From assembly GCA_902596775.1 (NCBI GenBank), contig CACJVE010000003.1, positions 25,803-89,802 on the forward strand: a stretch of 64,000 nt of DNA, in the 5' to 3' direction. The position numbers and the translations under genes were made by a program. The notes beneath the pieces were generated by a model, which ran no database searches, had not been told where the DNA came from, and worked only from the letters and a program-made list of their open reading frames with translations. This stretch comes from an uncultured SAR92 cluster bacterium. Lineage in GTDB: Bacteria > Pseudomonadota > Gammaproteobacteria > Pseudomonadales > Porticoccaceae. Shown here one piece after another: positions 32,918 to 44,201 of this stretch (positions are counted from its first letter, which is position 1; every line of letters begins with the position of its first letter).

Positions 32918-35068
32918 ATGAAATTGCGTTTAATGCTAATGACTGCGCTTCTCGCCTTGTGCCTCAGCAGTTGCAATGATAAACAAGGTTTTCAAAAAGA
33001 AACTGAGGATCCGAGAATGAATACTTTCTTAAGAGAGTGGGGTGGACCCTATAAAGGAGTGCCAACTTTTAATGATCTTGATTTAAACGATCTGAAACCT
33101 GCTTTGATATTGGCAATGGACCAAACGAAAAATGAGATAGCACAGGTAGCTAATCAAGATGAAGAACCTTCATTCCAAAATACCATAATAGCTTTAGAAA
33201 AAAATGGTCAACTTTTAGACCAAATATTCTCCTATTATGGGGTGCTTTCATCCAACCTCTCAACAAAGCAATTTAGAGATATTCAAAAAGAAATGGCGCC
33301 TAAAATTAGTAAGTTTTATACCGAAATTAATCATAACGAAAAGATTTTCAAGCGAATTAAATATTTGTATGAGAAAAAAGATTCACTAAAACTCGATAAA
33401 AAGCAGGAAAGATTGCTTAATCTGAAATACAAAAATCTTGTCAGAAATGGCGCAGAATTGAACGATATAGACAAGGCCGAATACCAAAAAATAAATATGC
33501 GCTTATCTGAACTGCATACTATTTTCAGTAACAATGTGCTGGCTGAGGAAGAAAACTATTATTTATTGCTTGATGTGTCTCAACTCTCAGGACTTCCAGA
33601 ATCCTTAGTCGAATCATACAAAATTGCCGCAGAAACACTTGGGTTTGAGGACAGATTTGCTGTGACAAATACTAGGTCTTCAATGGAGCCATTTCTTAAG
33701 TTTTCTGAAGAAAGAGATCTCAGGGAAACTGTATGGGTAAATTATTATAGTCGAGGGGATAACAATGATGCTTTTGATAATAATGAAATTATTACTGAGA
33801 TTTTGAAACTTAGACATAAAAGATCGCAGTTATTGGGTTATGAAAACTACGCGCTATGGCGGTTAGAGAATCGCATGGCTAAAAACCCTGAGACTGCACT
33901 TGCCCTCCTCAAGTCAGTTTGGCCCTATGCGAGATCAAAAATTCATGAAGAAGTGAATGATATGGAAAAGATTGCCAAATTAGCCAATGAAAATATCAAG
34001 ATCAAACCTTGGGACTATCGGTTTTACGCGGAGAAAGTTCGACAAGAAAAGTACAATTTAAACTCTCAGGAAATTAAGAACTATCTTCAGATAGAGAATC
34101 TTATTGAGGCAATGTTTTTTGTTGCAAAAGAACTGTTCAACTTTAAATTTGTTGAAGTTAAAAATAATACTGTCCCCGTTTTCCATCCTGATGTTAGAGT
34201 TTGGGAGGTAACAAATGCTACCAATAATGAACATATCGGTCTTTGGTACCTCGATCCTTTTGCAAGAAAGGGAAAGAGATCTGGAGCATGGGCAACCACT
34301 TATCGCAGCTATTCGTCCCTGCTCAACCAAACAAGTGTACTAAGCTCAAACAACTCCAACTTTGTAAAAGGCTCAAAAGGTCGGCCTAATTTGATTTCCT
34401 GGGATGACGCAACCACTTTTTTTCACGAATTTGGGCATGCGCTTCATTCGTTATCATCAAATGTTCATTATCCCGGGCTGGGTGGCGGAGTAAGAGACTA
34501 CACAGAATTCCAATCACAACTCTTGGAAAGATGGTTATTGAGCGAACCGGTGGTCAATAAGTTCCTCATACATTACCAAACTGATGAACCGATACCGAAG
34601 GAGCTAGTAGAGAAAATCAGAAATGCATCCAAATTTAATCAAGGTTTTTCAACTGGAGAATATCTTGCTAGTGCTATTGTTGACTTAGAATATCATATGA
34701 CAGATCCAGAGAAACTGAATCCCCATGAATTCGAAAAATCCGTTCTGAATAATTATCAAATGCCTGATGAAATTGTAATGAGGCACAGAAGTACTCACTT
34801 TGGCCATATATTTTCAGGAGAAGGTTACTCCGCAGGATACTATGGATATATATGGGCAGATGTACTCACCTCAGATGCAGCTGAATACTTTGAGTCAGCT
34901 GATAACGGCTTGTTTAATAAGGAGTTATCAAAGAAGTTAGTTAAATACTTGTTTGCCCCTAGGAATTCTATAGCCCCAGAAGAGGCGTATATAAATTTTA
35001 GAGGTCAGGAGGCAACTATCGATGCTTTGATGAGGGATAGAGGATTTAGCGGAGCAATCGATCAATAA
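32918..35068 (+). CDS. M3-family metallopeptidase (oligopeptidase A/Dcp-like) with lipoprotein signal
   Basis: HEFGHALH zinc motif; preferred start MKLRLMLMTALLALCLSSC (lipobox LSSC) with GGAG ~12 nt upstream; ORF-track start 32762 overlaps mnmC. Confidence 0.9.
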   Translation: MKLRLMLMTALLALCLSSCNDKQGFQKETEDPRMNTFLREWGGPYKGVPTFNDLDLNDLKPALILAMDQTKNEIAQVANQDEEPSFQNTIIALEKNGQLLDQIFSYYGVLSSNLSTKQFRDIQKEMAPKISKFYTEINHNEKIFKRIKYLYEKKDSLKLDKKQERLLNLKYKNLVRNGAELNDIDKAEYQKINMRLSELHTIFSNNVLAEEENYYLLLDVSQLSGLPESLVESYKIAAETLGFEDRFAVTNTRSSMEPFLKFSEERDLRETVWVNYYSRGDNNDAFDNNEIITEILKLRHKRSQLLGYENYALWRLENRMAKNPETALALLKSVWPYARSKIHEEVNDMEKIAKLANENIKIKPWDYRFYAEKVRQEKYNLNSQEIKNYLQIENLIEAMFFVAKELFNFKFVEVKNNTVPVFHPDVRVWEVTNATNNEHIGLWYLDPFARKGKRSGAWATTYRSYSSLLNQTSVLSSNNSNFVKGSKGRPNLISWDDATTFFHEFGHALHSLSSNVHYPGLGGGVRDYTEFQSQLLERWLLSEPVVNKFLIHYQTDEPIPKELVEKIRNASKFNQGFSTGEYLASAIVDLEYHMTDPEKLNPHEFEKSVLNNYQMPDEIVMRHRSTHFGHIFSGEGYSAGYYGYIWADVLTSDAAEYFESADNGLFNKELSKKLVKYLFAPRNSIAPEEAYINFRGQEATIDALMRDRGFSGAIDQ

Positions 35069-35094
35069 AAGATTCAAAATCTTTGTATTAAGAG

Positions 35095-36300
35095 CTAGCG
35101 TTCAGAGATGCTAAACTCCAAACCTTCTTTAAACATATCTGTACTTTTCGTTTTATCTCCAATTGCAGATAAAACATTTCCTAGCTTAAAAAATAGACTT
35201 GGTGATGGTTCTATATTAATTGCCGCACAATAATAGTCATGGCCTTTCCCTAGTAGTTTTGCTCCAACACAAATGTCCCCCAAGCAAGTCAAAAGCGCGA
35301 CATTCTCGGGCTTTTTTATTAACCATTTTTCAACAACTGATATTATTTTTTCTGGTGCCGAGGAGTTCAATGAACCTAGGCGCCTTACCAGATCATCATT
35401 CCAACTTTTTTCGATACTTTTTATCATTAAAGAACTCAATTTTCCTGTATCGTCAATTTGCTTTAGGAGGTCAAAGTAGCTTGCGATCATAACAGGATTA
35501 TTTTGAATGTGTTTTGGCATTGCTTCCCAAACATCATCTGCCTTCTCTCTGTTATCTTTATTTTTTAAGTCCATCTCCACACGGAAGCTCTTCAATAAAT
35601 TTTCATAAGTTTCGAGTTCTAATGACTCAAAAGACGAATCTACCAAAACACGATTCTTTTTGATGTGAGGAAGCAGCCGCTGCAGCGCTGTCCAATCTTC
35701 TGTTATGTAATAGCAATCAATAAGAATTCTTATATTTCCAGTATCTTTGGGGAGCTTGGTCATTAACTCTGTTGAAATTTGAATAGCCTCTTGAAACCTT
35801 TCTTCTCTAAGTAAGAGTTCCGAGCGAATTTTTTCTACTAATATACTTGAGGTTGGATCTGATTTTTTTAATAAAGTGAGGCTTTGATATGCGCGATCAT
35901 AATCATCGATCTCAGCGGCGGCTTTTGCAGCATAAATGTAATTAACAGAGGGCATTAACGAGCTTGGAGCCGATTTTTCCAGTGAAGTTAGGGAATTTTT
36001 CCAATCGTAATCCGAAAAATAAATTAAACCTTTAGTGGTCTCTAAGAGATTTTTTCGCTTTTTTCTAGTAATCAACCACGACTTAAAACCACTTCCTCCG
36101 AGTATCCAAGATATCAAAAGAAGGATACTGATAATAAAACTGATTGATAACAAATAAACTATAATTGCCATCCAAATTGTCATCTCAAAAGAGATGCTTT
36201 TCGTGCTTATAAGCACATATGTTTGCTCTTTTTGCAGCAAAAATCCGATTGTTGCGCCAAGTAGCAAAGCACAAGCTACTAAAATTAGAACTCGCCTCAT
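35095..36300 (-). CDS. hemY: HemY-like protein (heme biosynthesis-associated, TPR)
   Basis: Two N-terminal TMs, TPR-like body, synteny hemC-hemD-hemX-hemY. Confidence 0.85.
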   Translation of the reverse strand: MRRVLILVACALLLGATIGFLLQKEQTYVLISTKSISFEMTIWMAIIVYLLSISFIISILLLISWILGGSGFKSWLITRKKRKNLLETTKGLIYFSDYDWKNSLTSLEKSAPSSLMPSVNYIYAAKAAAEIDDYDRAYQSLTLLKKSDPTSSILVEKIRSELLLREERFQEAIQISTELMTKLPKDTGNIRILIDCYYITEDWTALQRLLPHIKKNRVLVDSSFESLELETYENLLKSFRVEMDLKNKDNREKADDVWEAMPKHIQNNPVMIASYFDLLKQIDDTGKLSSLMIKSIEKSWNDDLVRRLGSLNSSAPEKIISVVEKWLIKKPENVALLTCLGDICVGAKLLGKGHDYYCAAINIEPSPSLFFKLGNVLSAIGDKTKSTDMFKEGLEFSISER

Positions 36301-36317
36301 ATTTTTTATTTGCTCAC

Positions 36318-37487
36318 TTAAAAATCACTATTTTTAGATCTCACTGAATTCAGGAGTTCTTCATTTCTTGCAGAAATATAAGAATTCAATAATTCCGACG
36401 AATAGCCTATCTTTGGCAACTTCTGCTCAATAGAAAGCAAGGAAATTTGCTGTATTCGTTGAAGAAGATTGCTTGATTTGGGGTTCATATGAAAATAATT
36501 TTTTAAATCAGCAACAATGTTTTTCAGACTCAATTCAAAAAGATCTTTCTCCTCCCTCATGACAGAATATATTGCTTGTTGAAAATGCAAGTCTATGTTG
36601 TTTCGAACAACTGATAAATCATATTCTGTAATCAAAGGTTGTATATCTGAGTCAAATCGACGCACCTTGATTGCATCTTCTAACTGCTCACCAAAGTTTC
36701 TGAAAAATTTCCCCAAACTAAGTTGCTTTTTATTCTCCAAATTTTCTACCTCTTCTTTATTATCGGTCTTTGAGGTATCTTTTTGCGTTGACAGAAGATT
36801 TAAGATGCTCAACTTGTTAACTTCTTCAGATATTGCATTTAATTCAAAAATAATACCCTGAGCATCAATCTTGTTTAACGTTCTAAGAGATGCAATTTCT
36901 TTTGATAATGCATTCCGAACATGAGCCAGATTCGCATCATCAAACTTTAGTAACAATTTGTCAGCTTCAAGTAACAATGCTATTGCGCTTTCCGAAGACC
37001 TTTCGATAAGTAATCGCTGAGTTGCCAATCTCGATAAGTACAGTGCTTCCGCCAATATCCACTCATCTTTTGGGTTTATACCCATCTGGATGAGTCTCGA
37101 TCCTTGTCTTAAAACTTTTCGCTCAAGATCTACATTTTTACTCCTGAGTTTGTCCATCTCAGCGAGGCTTTCTCGAACCCGACTATCCATCTCATCTGCT
37201 CGTTCAACAAGACGATTGATATCCTCGTTAATCAATAGCTTAAATTGATTTGTTAAATCTTTTTGGCTATTACTTTTATCATAAACCCAAATAGAAAATC
37301 CAATGGTTAAAACTAAGATTGCGCTCATTCCTGCAGTCAAATAAACCCTCAAACCTGAATAAAATGACGTTGCATTTTTTGTAGCATTCACTTTGTCTTC
37401 AGACAAATTTTTATCCTCAATTTCACTCGATGTTGTGCCCGGAGATGACTCATTTGTATTTTCTTTATTTTTGTTCTTATCGCTCAA
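36318..37487 (-). CDS. hemX: HemX-like uroporphyrinogen-III C-methyltransferase-related protein
   Basis: Single TM plus coiled coil, EWILAEALYLSRLATQRLLIERS signature; synteny. Confidence 0.85.
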   Translation of the reverse strand: MSDKNKNKENTNESSPGTTSSEIEDKNLSEDKVNATKNATSFYSGLRVYLTAGMSAILVLTIGFSIWVYDKSNSQKDLTNQFKLLINEDINRLVERADEMDSRVRESLAEMDKLRSKNVDLERKVLRQGSRLIQMGINPKDEWILAEALYLSRLATQRLLIERSSESAIALLLEADKLLLKFDDANLAHVRNALSKEIASLRTLNKIDAQGIIFELNAISEEVNKLSILNLLSTQKDTSKTDNKEEVENLENKKQLSLGKFFRNFGEQLEDAIKVRRFDSDIQPLITEYDLSVVRNNIDLHFQQAIYSVMREEKDLFELSLKNIVADLKNYFHMNPKSSNLLQRIQQISLLSIEQKLPKIGYSSELLNSYISARNEELLNSVRSKNSDF

Positions 37488-37522
37488 AAAATACTCCAGA
37501 AGATATAAAACATAAAAATAGA

Positions 37523-38287
37523 TTATCGAAAAATTTCGGAGAAGGCTAATTCCATACCATCAACTGAGGAAGTATTGGCAACTTTTATTGACTTGTAACC
37601 AAGTTCCTCGCCAATTTTTGCAAGCCTGCGACTTGCTACTAATAATGTTAACTGTCTCCAATCATGATTACCGCAAATAGCGTTTAAGTTACCTAATGAT
37701 GATAAGACTTGTGCACTAAAGACCACAAGACAATCAATATCCTTCATTTTTTTCCGTGCCTGAGTAAGATAGTTCTTGTTTATCTTCCGCTTATAAATGT
37801 CACAATAGTCAACGCTTTCAGCTTTTAGCAGAAGAGAATCTCGTAAAATTTCAGATCCCTGCCCTCCTCTAAAAATAAGTATTCGTTTCCCCGAGACCTG
37901 TTTAAGCTGAGGCAACTCTAATAATCCCTCTGAGCTAAAATTAGCTTTTGGGTAAATAACATTTCCCACCCGTTCACATAAAAGTTTTGCCGATACCTCT
38001 CCAACTGCAAAATATGAGATCTCGTTAGACAGAGTAAGTTTCATATTATCCAAGTATTCAAAGGCGAACTTTACTGCGTTTGGGCTAACAAAGATCGCTA
38101 ATTTATATTTTTTCAGATTGTTAAAAGCACTAGTGACTGTCTTAGAAGAGAAATTTGGCTCTGTCTCAACGACAGGAAAGTAAGTCAAAATAGCCCTGCT
38201 ATTTCGCAAGTACCTCAACAAATCGTCCTCACCTCTCCGGCTTTTAAGAACCAATATTTTTTTATTCTCTATCACGTGTATTGCCAT
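37523..38287 (-). CDS. hemD: Uroporphyrinogen-III synthase
   Basis: VFVSPNAVKFAFEYL, YFAVGEVSAKLL, ILIFRGGQGSEILRDSLL; adjacent to hemC. Confidence 0.88.
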   Translation of the reverse strand: MAIHVIENKKILVLKSRRGEDDLLRYLRNSRAILTYFPVVETEPNFSSKTVTSAFNNLKKYKLAIFVSPNAVKFAFEYLDNMKLTLSNEISYFAVGEVSAKLLCERVGNVIYPKANFSSEGLLELPQLKQVSGKRILIFRGGQGSEILRDSLLLKAESVDYCDIYKRKINKNYLTQARKKMKDIDCLVVFSAQVLSSLGNLNAICGNHDWRQLTLLVASRRLAKIGEELGYKSIKVANTSSVDGMELAFSEIFR

Positions 38288-39209
38288 TAATATTTTCTAA
38301 TATTTCCAATGCCCCCATGTTAATTAAATTATCAGACAATTTCTGACCCAAACCTTTAGCATCAGAATATGAAGCGATAACTTCGGAACGCAGAATTGAT
38401 TTCCCATCGCAGGATGCTACTAATCCCTCGCACTTAATCATCTTGTTTTCGTTAAACAAGTGGGCATGACATGCAATTGGAAGCGAGCATCCACCATCAA
38501 AAAAAGATAAAAACTTTTTTTCAACTTCTACACATGTAGCTGAAAACTCATGATTTAGCTTACTAATCATTTTTATTAGATTAATATCATCTTTTTTGCA
38601 CTCTATGCCCAAAGCACCTTGCCCCGCCGATGGCAGACAAATTTCATGAGGTATTCTTTGCGATATTCTCTTATCAAATCCTAGTCTTTTAAGGCCAGCT
38701 GTCGCTAAAATAATTGCATCAAACAGACCCGCATCCAACTTTTCGAGTCGCGTGTTAACATTTCCTCTCAGTACTTTAATTTTAACTCCTGGAAACCGAG
38801 ACAAAAGCTGAGATTGTCTTCGAACACTTGATGTACCAATGACAGCTTCGGGTTGCAAAAGCTCAAGTGCATCATAATTATTGGATATGAATGCATCAGA
38901 TGGATCATGCCGCTCTAGGACGGCAACAAGCAGAAATTCATCAGGAAGCGATGGAGGTAAATCCTTCATAGAATGGACCGCTATATCTGCTTCATCATTC
39001 TGTAATGCAGCCTCCAACTCTTTGATAAAAAGCCCTTTCCCACCAATTTTAGACAAAGACGTCTCCAGAAAACGATCTCCTTTGGTTGAAAACCCTTTTA
39101 TCTCTATGTTTGTGTGAGGAAATATTGATGCCAATTTTGATTTGACAAATTCTGCTTGCCATAGTGCTAATGGACTCTTCCGAGAAGCAATTCGTATTTT
39201 TTCGATCAA
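38262..39209 (-). CDS. hemC: Hydroxymethylbilane synthase
   Basis: RIASRKSPLALWQAEFV, AVHSMKDLP, IGTSSVRRQSQLL, DGGCSLPIACHA. Confidence 0.97.
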   Translation of the reverse strand: MIEKIRIASRKSPLALWQAEFVKSKLASIFPHTNIEIKGFSTKGDRFLETSLSKIGGKGLFIKELEAALQNDEADIAVHSMKDLPPSLPDEFLLVAVLERHDPSDAFISNNYDALELLQPEAVIGTSSVRRQSQLLSRFPGVKIKVLRGNVNTRLEKLDAGLFDAIILATAGLKRLGFDKRISQRIPHEICLPSAGQGALGIECKKDDINLIKMISKLNHEFSATCVEVEKKFLSFFDGGCSLPIACHAHLFNENKMIKCEGLVASCDGKSILRSEVIASYSDAKGLGQKLSDNLINMGALEILENINGNTRDRE

Positions 39210-39399
39210 TTAAGCTACCCTATCCATCTGTTTTAACATGCGACAATGTATCAGCTTTTTAGTTCATCTGAATAGCGAAAATTCATTACTGATCTTCTAT
39301 CATAAAAAATTTTCAAAAAGATTGAAGGCATTGATGCAATCAAAATCAATTCAGCATAAGATTCATTGACGTATGTGCGAATATGGCTTGGAATAAAGA

Positions 39400-40821
39400 A
39401 TGAAAGAAACAAAGCTCAAAGATAAAAACATCAATCAAAGTTGGGGAGGAAGATTCTCTTCAGAGACTAGTGATTTTGTTAAGCAATTCACCGCTTCAGT
39501 AGATTTTGATCAAAGGTTAGCTGAAAAAGATATTGAATGTTCTCTAGCTCATACCTCAATGCTGCAAAAAATTGGTGTTCTTACGAGTGATGAAAGAGAG
39601 CTTATTCAAAAAAGTCTACAAGAAATCGCAACATCTATTAATCAAGGTAGCTTTGAATGGAGCGAGGATCTTGAAGATGTACATATGAATATTGAGGCAG
39701 CTTTAACCGCTAAAATTGGTGATGTTGGGAAGAAACTACACACTGGAAGATCTAGAAATGATCAGATATCAACTGACGTTAGATTGTGGCTTATGGATCA
39801 GATTGACGATATAAGCAGTATAATACTAGATGTACAGAAAAATATTGTTGAATTAGCCGTTGCTGAACACGACACCATAATGCCTGGTTTTACTCATCTG
39901 CAAGTCGCTCAACCAATAACTTTTGGTCACCATATGCTTGCTTGGAATCAAATGTTCAAACGAGATTATGAACGCTTATTAGATTGTCGAAAGCGCGTTG
40001 ACTGCAACCCTCTTGGATCTGCAGCTATAGCGGGTACTGGATTTGAAATTGATCGTCTGCACACAAGCAATCTGCTAGGCTTTTCAAAAGTAAGTGAAAA
40101 TTCTCTTGATGCAGTGAGTGACAGAGACTTCGTCATCGAGTTTTGCGCATTCGCCAGCACCTGCATGATGCATCTATCTCGTATGTCGGAAGAATTGATA
40201 ATTTGGGCATCATCTCAGTTTAACTTTATCAATTTGAGTGATAAATTTTGTACTGGATCATCAATAATGCCTCAAAAAAAGAATCCAGATATCCCTGAAC
40301 TAATAAGAGGTAAGACTGGCCGAGTGTTTGGACAATTAATGTCTTTGTTAACTTTAATGAAAGGTCAACCTCTGGCATACAACAGAGACAATCAAGAAGA
40401 CAAGGAGCCACTTTTCGATTCTGTTGATACCTTAATAAACTGTTTGATCATCTTTAAAGAGATGGTCCCCAATATTCAAGTAAACAGAGAGAGTATGCTC
40501 AAGTCAGCAAAAAGCGGATATTCAACTGCAACGGATCTTGCTGATTATCTGGTAAAAAAATCAGTTCCTTTTAGGGATGCCCACAAAATAGTAGGGGAAT
40601 TAGTTAATCATGCTATCAAAAGTAAATGTGAATTAGTCGACATCGATATTGAGAGCATGAAGACCTTTTCCGATGTCATTTCTGATGATGTTTATGATGT
40701 GTTGACAGTTGAGGGTTCTGTTCGATCAAGGAGTCACCTGGGTGGTACAGCCCCCAAAGAAGTTTCCAAGGCGGCAAAACATGAGCTTGAGTCTATCAAG
40801 AGATTGAACGCTAAAAAATAA
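39400..40821 (+). CDS. argH: Argininosuccinate lyase
   Basis: [57 protein letters not shown]. Confidence 0.97.
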   Translation: MKETKLKDKNINQSWGGRFSSETSDFVKQFTASVDFDQRLAEKDIECSLAHTSMLQKIGVLTSDERELIQKSLQEIATSINQGSFEWSEDLEDVHMNIEAALTAKIGDVGKKLHTGRSRNDQISTDVRLWLMDQIDDISSIILDVQKNIVELAVAEHDTIMPGFTHLQVAQPITFGHHMLAWNQMFKRDYERLLDCRKRVDCNPLGSAAIAGTGFEIDRLHTSNLLGFSKVSENSLDAVSDRDFVIEFCAFASTCMMHLSRMSEELIIWASSQFNFINLSDKFCTGSSIMPQKKNPDIPELIRGKTGRVFGQLMSLLTLMKGQPLAYNRDNQEDKEPLFDSVDTLINCLIIFKEMVPNIQVNRESMLKSAKSGYSTATDLADYLVKKSVPFRDAHKIVGELVNHAIKSKCELVDIDIESMKTFSDVISDDVYDVLTVEGSVRSRSHLGGTAPKEVSKAAKHELESIKRLNAKK

Positions 40822-41143
40822 AATCTAAATGTTCTCCGCCTTGAGACAAAAATAACTGTGACAAAAAATCTGAAAGAGATTCTTTAGAGACAGTATTTTG
40901 CCAAACTTGAACTGATCCATTTGTTTTCAGATCGAAGTGAAAACCTCCAGATTTTGCGGCTACCCATATTTCGCGAATGGCGGGCTGTCGAGAGAGGATG
41001 ATTTGCGAACCATTCACTTCAAACGTGAGGGTCAACATACCATTTGAATTTTCATAATCAATATCTAAATCACTAGCTTCAACAGTCTCTTCAATAGCGA
41101 AAAGAACGTCATCAACTAACTCATGGAAATCAGCTTCATTCAT
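40811..41143 (-). CDS. cyaY: Frataxin homolog CyaY
   Basis: [34 protein letters not shown] frataxin core. Confidence 0.92.
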   Translation of the reverse strand: MNEADFHELVDDVLFAIEETVEASDLDIDYENSNGMLTLTFEVNGSQIILSRQPAIREIWVAAKSGGFHFDLKTNGSVQVWQNTVSKESLSDFLSQLFLSQGGEHLDFIF

Positions 41144-41246
41144 AATTTAAAGACACCTTTTATTGGGGGAAAAAAGGTTTAAAAATTTAGTTATTAATTG
41201 TAAGTGTCGTTATACTTACGTTTCAAGAATTTTTGGACGTAAAGTG

Positions 41247-41378
41247 ATGTCAAAGAAATTTTTTTATTGCGTTCTAGTGATTCTATTTGCGATTTCATCC
41301 GGTTGCGGGAATGTTGGAGAATTGTATCTTCCTGAAGAAACTAATACCCCCTACGTTTCAATAAAAACCACTGAGTAG
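41247..41378 (+). CDS. lptM: LptM-like small lipoprotein (YifL family)
   Basis: MSKKFFYCVLVILFAISSGCGNVGELYLPEE: lipobox followed by the CGxxGxLYLPE pattern; cyaY-lptM-lysA synteny. Confidence 0.82.
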   Translation: MSKKFFYCVLVILFAISSGCGNVGELYLPEETNTPYVSIKTTE

Positions 41379-41380
41379 TA

Positions 41381-42637
41381 ATGAGTAATATCTTTGAAAT
41401 AAAAGACAAAGAACTGTTTTTTGATGGAGTCCAACTATCAACAGTCGCGAAAAAATTCGGAACACCTTGTTATATATACAGCAAGAACCTTATCGAAAAA
41501 AACTTTAATGGCTATAGAGAGCATTTAAGCTCTGAGAACCATTTTATTTGTTATGCTGTTAAAGCTAATCCAAATGTTGCAATACTTCAAATATTAGCGA
41601 AAATTGGATCCGGTTTTGATGTCACATCTCAAGGTGAATTGAATCGAGTACTTTATGCAGGGGGAGATCCTAAAAAGATCATTTTTTCAGGTGTAGGTAA
41701 GTCTGAATCAGATATAAAAAAAGGACTCGATGCCAAGATAAAGTGCTTCAATGTAGAGTCAAAATATGAGTTGTTACTCATTAACCGTATAGCAAAAACA
41801 AATGATATAAAAGCGTCGATCTCAATCAGAGTCAATCCAAATGTTGATGCTAATACGCATCCATACATAGCAACCGGATTAAAGAATGACAAGTTCGGTG
41901 TTGATATGCGTGAGGCGCATGGCATTTTTAAGTTGGCCTCAGAACTCAGCAACATCGAAATTATGGGTATCGCTTGTCATATAGGCTCTCAAATATACGA
42001 CATAGCACCATTTAGAGAGTCCTTGCAGATCCTAATGCATTTTGTTGATAAATTAAAACTAGATAATATTCATTTGTCTCATATAGACATTGGTGGAGGT
42101 TTGGGGACTTTAAAGGAGGATACAAACCAGACTAATATTAAAGAATTCTCGAAGACAATCATGAACGATTGTAGTGGCAGAACTGAAAAAATTATCATAG
42201 AACCTGGACGGTCAATAGTTGGCAATGCTGGCGTGCTACTAATGAAGACAGAGTACGTTAAAACTAATGGTGAGAAAAACTTTGCAATTGTTGATGCTGG
42301 AATGAACGACTATTTAAGACCTGCCTTATATCAAGCAGAAATGGAGATAAAGTCAGTCTCACCTAACTCTGCCCAAGCAAAGATATACGACATTGTGGGG
42401 CCAGTTTGCGAGAGCGGTGACTTTCTGGGCAAAGACAGACAGCTACCAATAGAAACAGGTGATCTGCTTTGCCTATGTGATGCGGGAGCATATGGATTCA
42501 CAATGAGTTCTAACTACAATAGTCGATGTAGGCCGACAGAAATTCTTATCGTTGATGAATCGTTGCATGTAATAAGAGAGAGAGAGACATTTGAAGACTT
42601 AATTAAAAATGAAAAACTAATCGAGTATATAAATTAA
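41381..42637 (+). CDS. lysA: Diaminopimelate decarboxylase
   Basis: YAVKANPN, DVTSQGEL, HIGSQI, EPGRSIVGNAG, CESGDFLGKDR. Confidence 0.97.
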   Translation: MSNIFEIKDKELFFDGVQLSTVAKKFGTPCYIYSKNLIEKNFNGYREHLSSENHFICYAVKANPNVAILQILAKIGSGFDVTSQGELNRVLYAGGDPKKIIFSGVGKSESDIKKGLDAKIKCFNVESKYELLLINRIAKTNDIKASISIRVNPNVDANTHPYIATGLKNDKFGVDMREAHGIFKLASELSNIEIMGIACHIGSQIYDIAPFRESLQILMHFVDKLKLDNIHLSHIDIGGGLGTLKEDTNQTNIKEFSKTIMNDCSGRTEKIIIEPGRSIVGNAGVLLMKTEYVKTNGEKNFAIVDAGMNDYLRPALYQAEMEIKSVSPNSAQAKIYDIVGPVCESGDFLGKDRQLPIETGDLLCLCDAGAYGFTMSSNYNSRCRPTEILIVDESLHVIRERETFEDLIKNEKLIEYIN

Positions 42638-42640
42638 AAA

Positions 42641-43471
42641 ATGCACTTAAAATTCACTAAAATGAATGGTATTGGTAACGATTTCGTGGTGATTGATACG
42701 ATTAATCAACACATAAATATTACTAAAAACATGGTTAAACGGATAGCTGATAGACATAGGGGAGTTGGCTGTGATCAGTTGCTCATTATCGAGCCTCCTA
42801 AAGAGGATCATGTTGACTTCAACTACAGAATTTTCAACCGGGATGGTCTTGAAGCGAGTCAATGTGGAAATGGCGCAAGATGTATTGCAAAATTTATTTA
42901 TGACCAAGGTCTCTCAGGAAAGAGGAAGTTGTTGGTTAGCTCTATTGGTGGGATGTTACATATTGAGTTAGTTGGCAAAGACATGGTGGCCGTTGAAATA
43001 CAACCACCTTCATTTGACCCAAAAAAGGTTCCATTCAAAACCGAAAAACAAGAACAATCATATAAGCTTGAAATTATGAGCAGAATGATTGAATTTGTTC
43101 CAGTTACTGTAGGTAACCCCCATGCCATAATCTTCGAAAGAGATATTCGTAAAGTCAACATCAGACAAATAGGGCGTAACTTTCAAAAAAACCAGAGCTT
43201 CCCAAATCAGGTGAACGTTAACTTTGCGCAAATAATTAACAAAGATTTAATAAAATTACGTGTTTTTGAGAGGGGATCAGGGGAAACAGAATCTTGTGGC
43301 TCTGGAGCGTGCGCAACTGCAGCAGCAGCTATTCGGGATGGATTAGTAAACTCTACTGTTACAGTTCAGCAAAAAGGCGGTCATCTCAAAATTGTATGGC
43401 CTAGTGAAAGTAATCCAATTAAGATGATCGGAGAAGCAAAAACAGTTTTTCAAGGAGTCATGAATATATGA
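42641..43471 (+). CDS. dapF: Diaminopimelate epimerase
   Basis: KMNGIGNDFVVID, SQCGNGARC, GSGETESCGSGACATA. Confidence 0.97.
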   Translation: MHLKFTKMNGIGNDFVVIDTINQHINITKNMVKRIADRHRGVGCDQLLIIEPPKEDHVDFNYRIFNRDGLEASQCGNGARCIAKFIYDQGLSGKRKLLVSSIGGMLHIELVGKDMVAVEIQPPSFDPKKVPFKTEKQEQSYKLEIMSRMIEFVPVTVGNPHAIIFERDIRKVNIRQIGRNFQKNQSFPNQVNVNFAQIINKDLIKLRVFERGSGETESCGSGACATAAAAIRDGLVNSTVTVQQKGGHLKIVWPSESNPIKMIGEAKTVFQGVMNI

Positions 43472-44157
43472 GAAACAAAATAGATGATGCGGTTGATATC
43501 AAAGAAGTCAGGTCGTTTTTGAGAAACCATCCAGATTTTTTTGACAATAATTCAGATATTTTAGAAACCATGGTAATTCATCATAAAACTGACGGAGCTA
43601 TTTCGATAGTCGAGAGGCATCTACAAAAACTTCAAGAAAAAAATAAACTATTAAATGAAAAGCTTAATCACCTGATCGAAAATGCAGACCAAAATCAAAA
43701 AATTTTTGAATCAGTGATGACACTTACTTTAAAAATACTAAGTGCACACGATTTGAAGAGCTTTCTTGATATACTCAGAGATTCTTTCAAAAATGACTTT
43801 AAACTTGAGTTTTACTCACTTATTTTGTTTGATGAAGATATATCAGTTGATCATCCAATTGTGATTTCAACATCGCAGATAGAGTTAGAAGAGAAGATAC
43901 CGAGATTGATAAGCTTAAAAGAGCCGATTGGCGGCCAATTTTCATCAGAGGATTTTCACGCTCTTTTTAATCATTCCGATCAGATTAATAATTCGGCCGC
44001 AATATGCAAGATCGGCCAAGAAATTCCTCTAGGATTTCTAGCGATCGGAAGCAGTGACCAATCTCTATATCATGAGAGCGACTCGAGGTACTTCTTGTCG
44101 CATCTGTCTAATTTGATTTCTCAGTCACTAGTGAAATTTAATAAAAATGTCTTTTGA
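43468..44157 (+). CDS. DUF484 family protein
   Basis: EVRSFLRNHPDFFDNNSDILETMVI...AISIVERHLQKLQEKN; downstream of dapF. Confidence 0.9.
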   Translation: MRNKIDDAVDIKEVRSFLRNHPDFFDNNSDILETMVIHHKTDGAISIVERHLQKLQEKNKLLNEKLNHLIENADQNQKIFESVMTLTLKILSAHDLKSFLDILRDSFKNDFKLEFYSLILFDEDISVDHPIVISTSQIELEEKIPRLISLKEPIGGQFSSEDFHALFNHSDQINNSAAICKIGQEIPLGFLAIGSSDQSLYHESDSRYFLSHLSNLISQSLVKFNKNVF

Positions 44158-44201
44158 CATACTGTTCGATCCGGATTTGCGCAAATAACAATTCAATTGA
44201 G

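Noticed and set aside
39270-39300. TGAAT-N7-ATTCA near argH as an ArgR box
   Set aside because: Arm spacing is 7 rather than the 4 expected in ARG boxes; only 5-bp arms.
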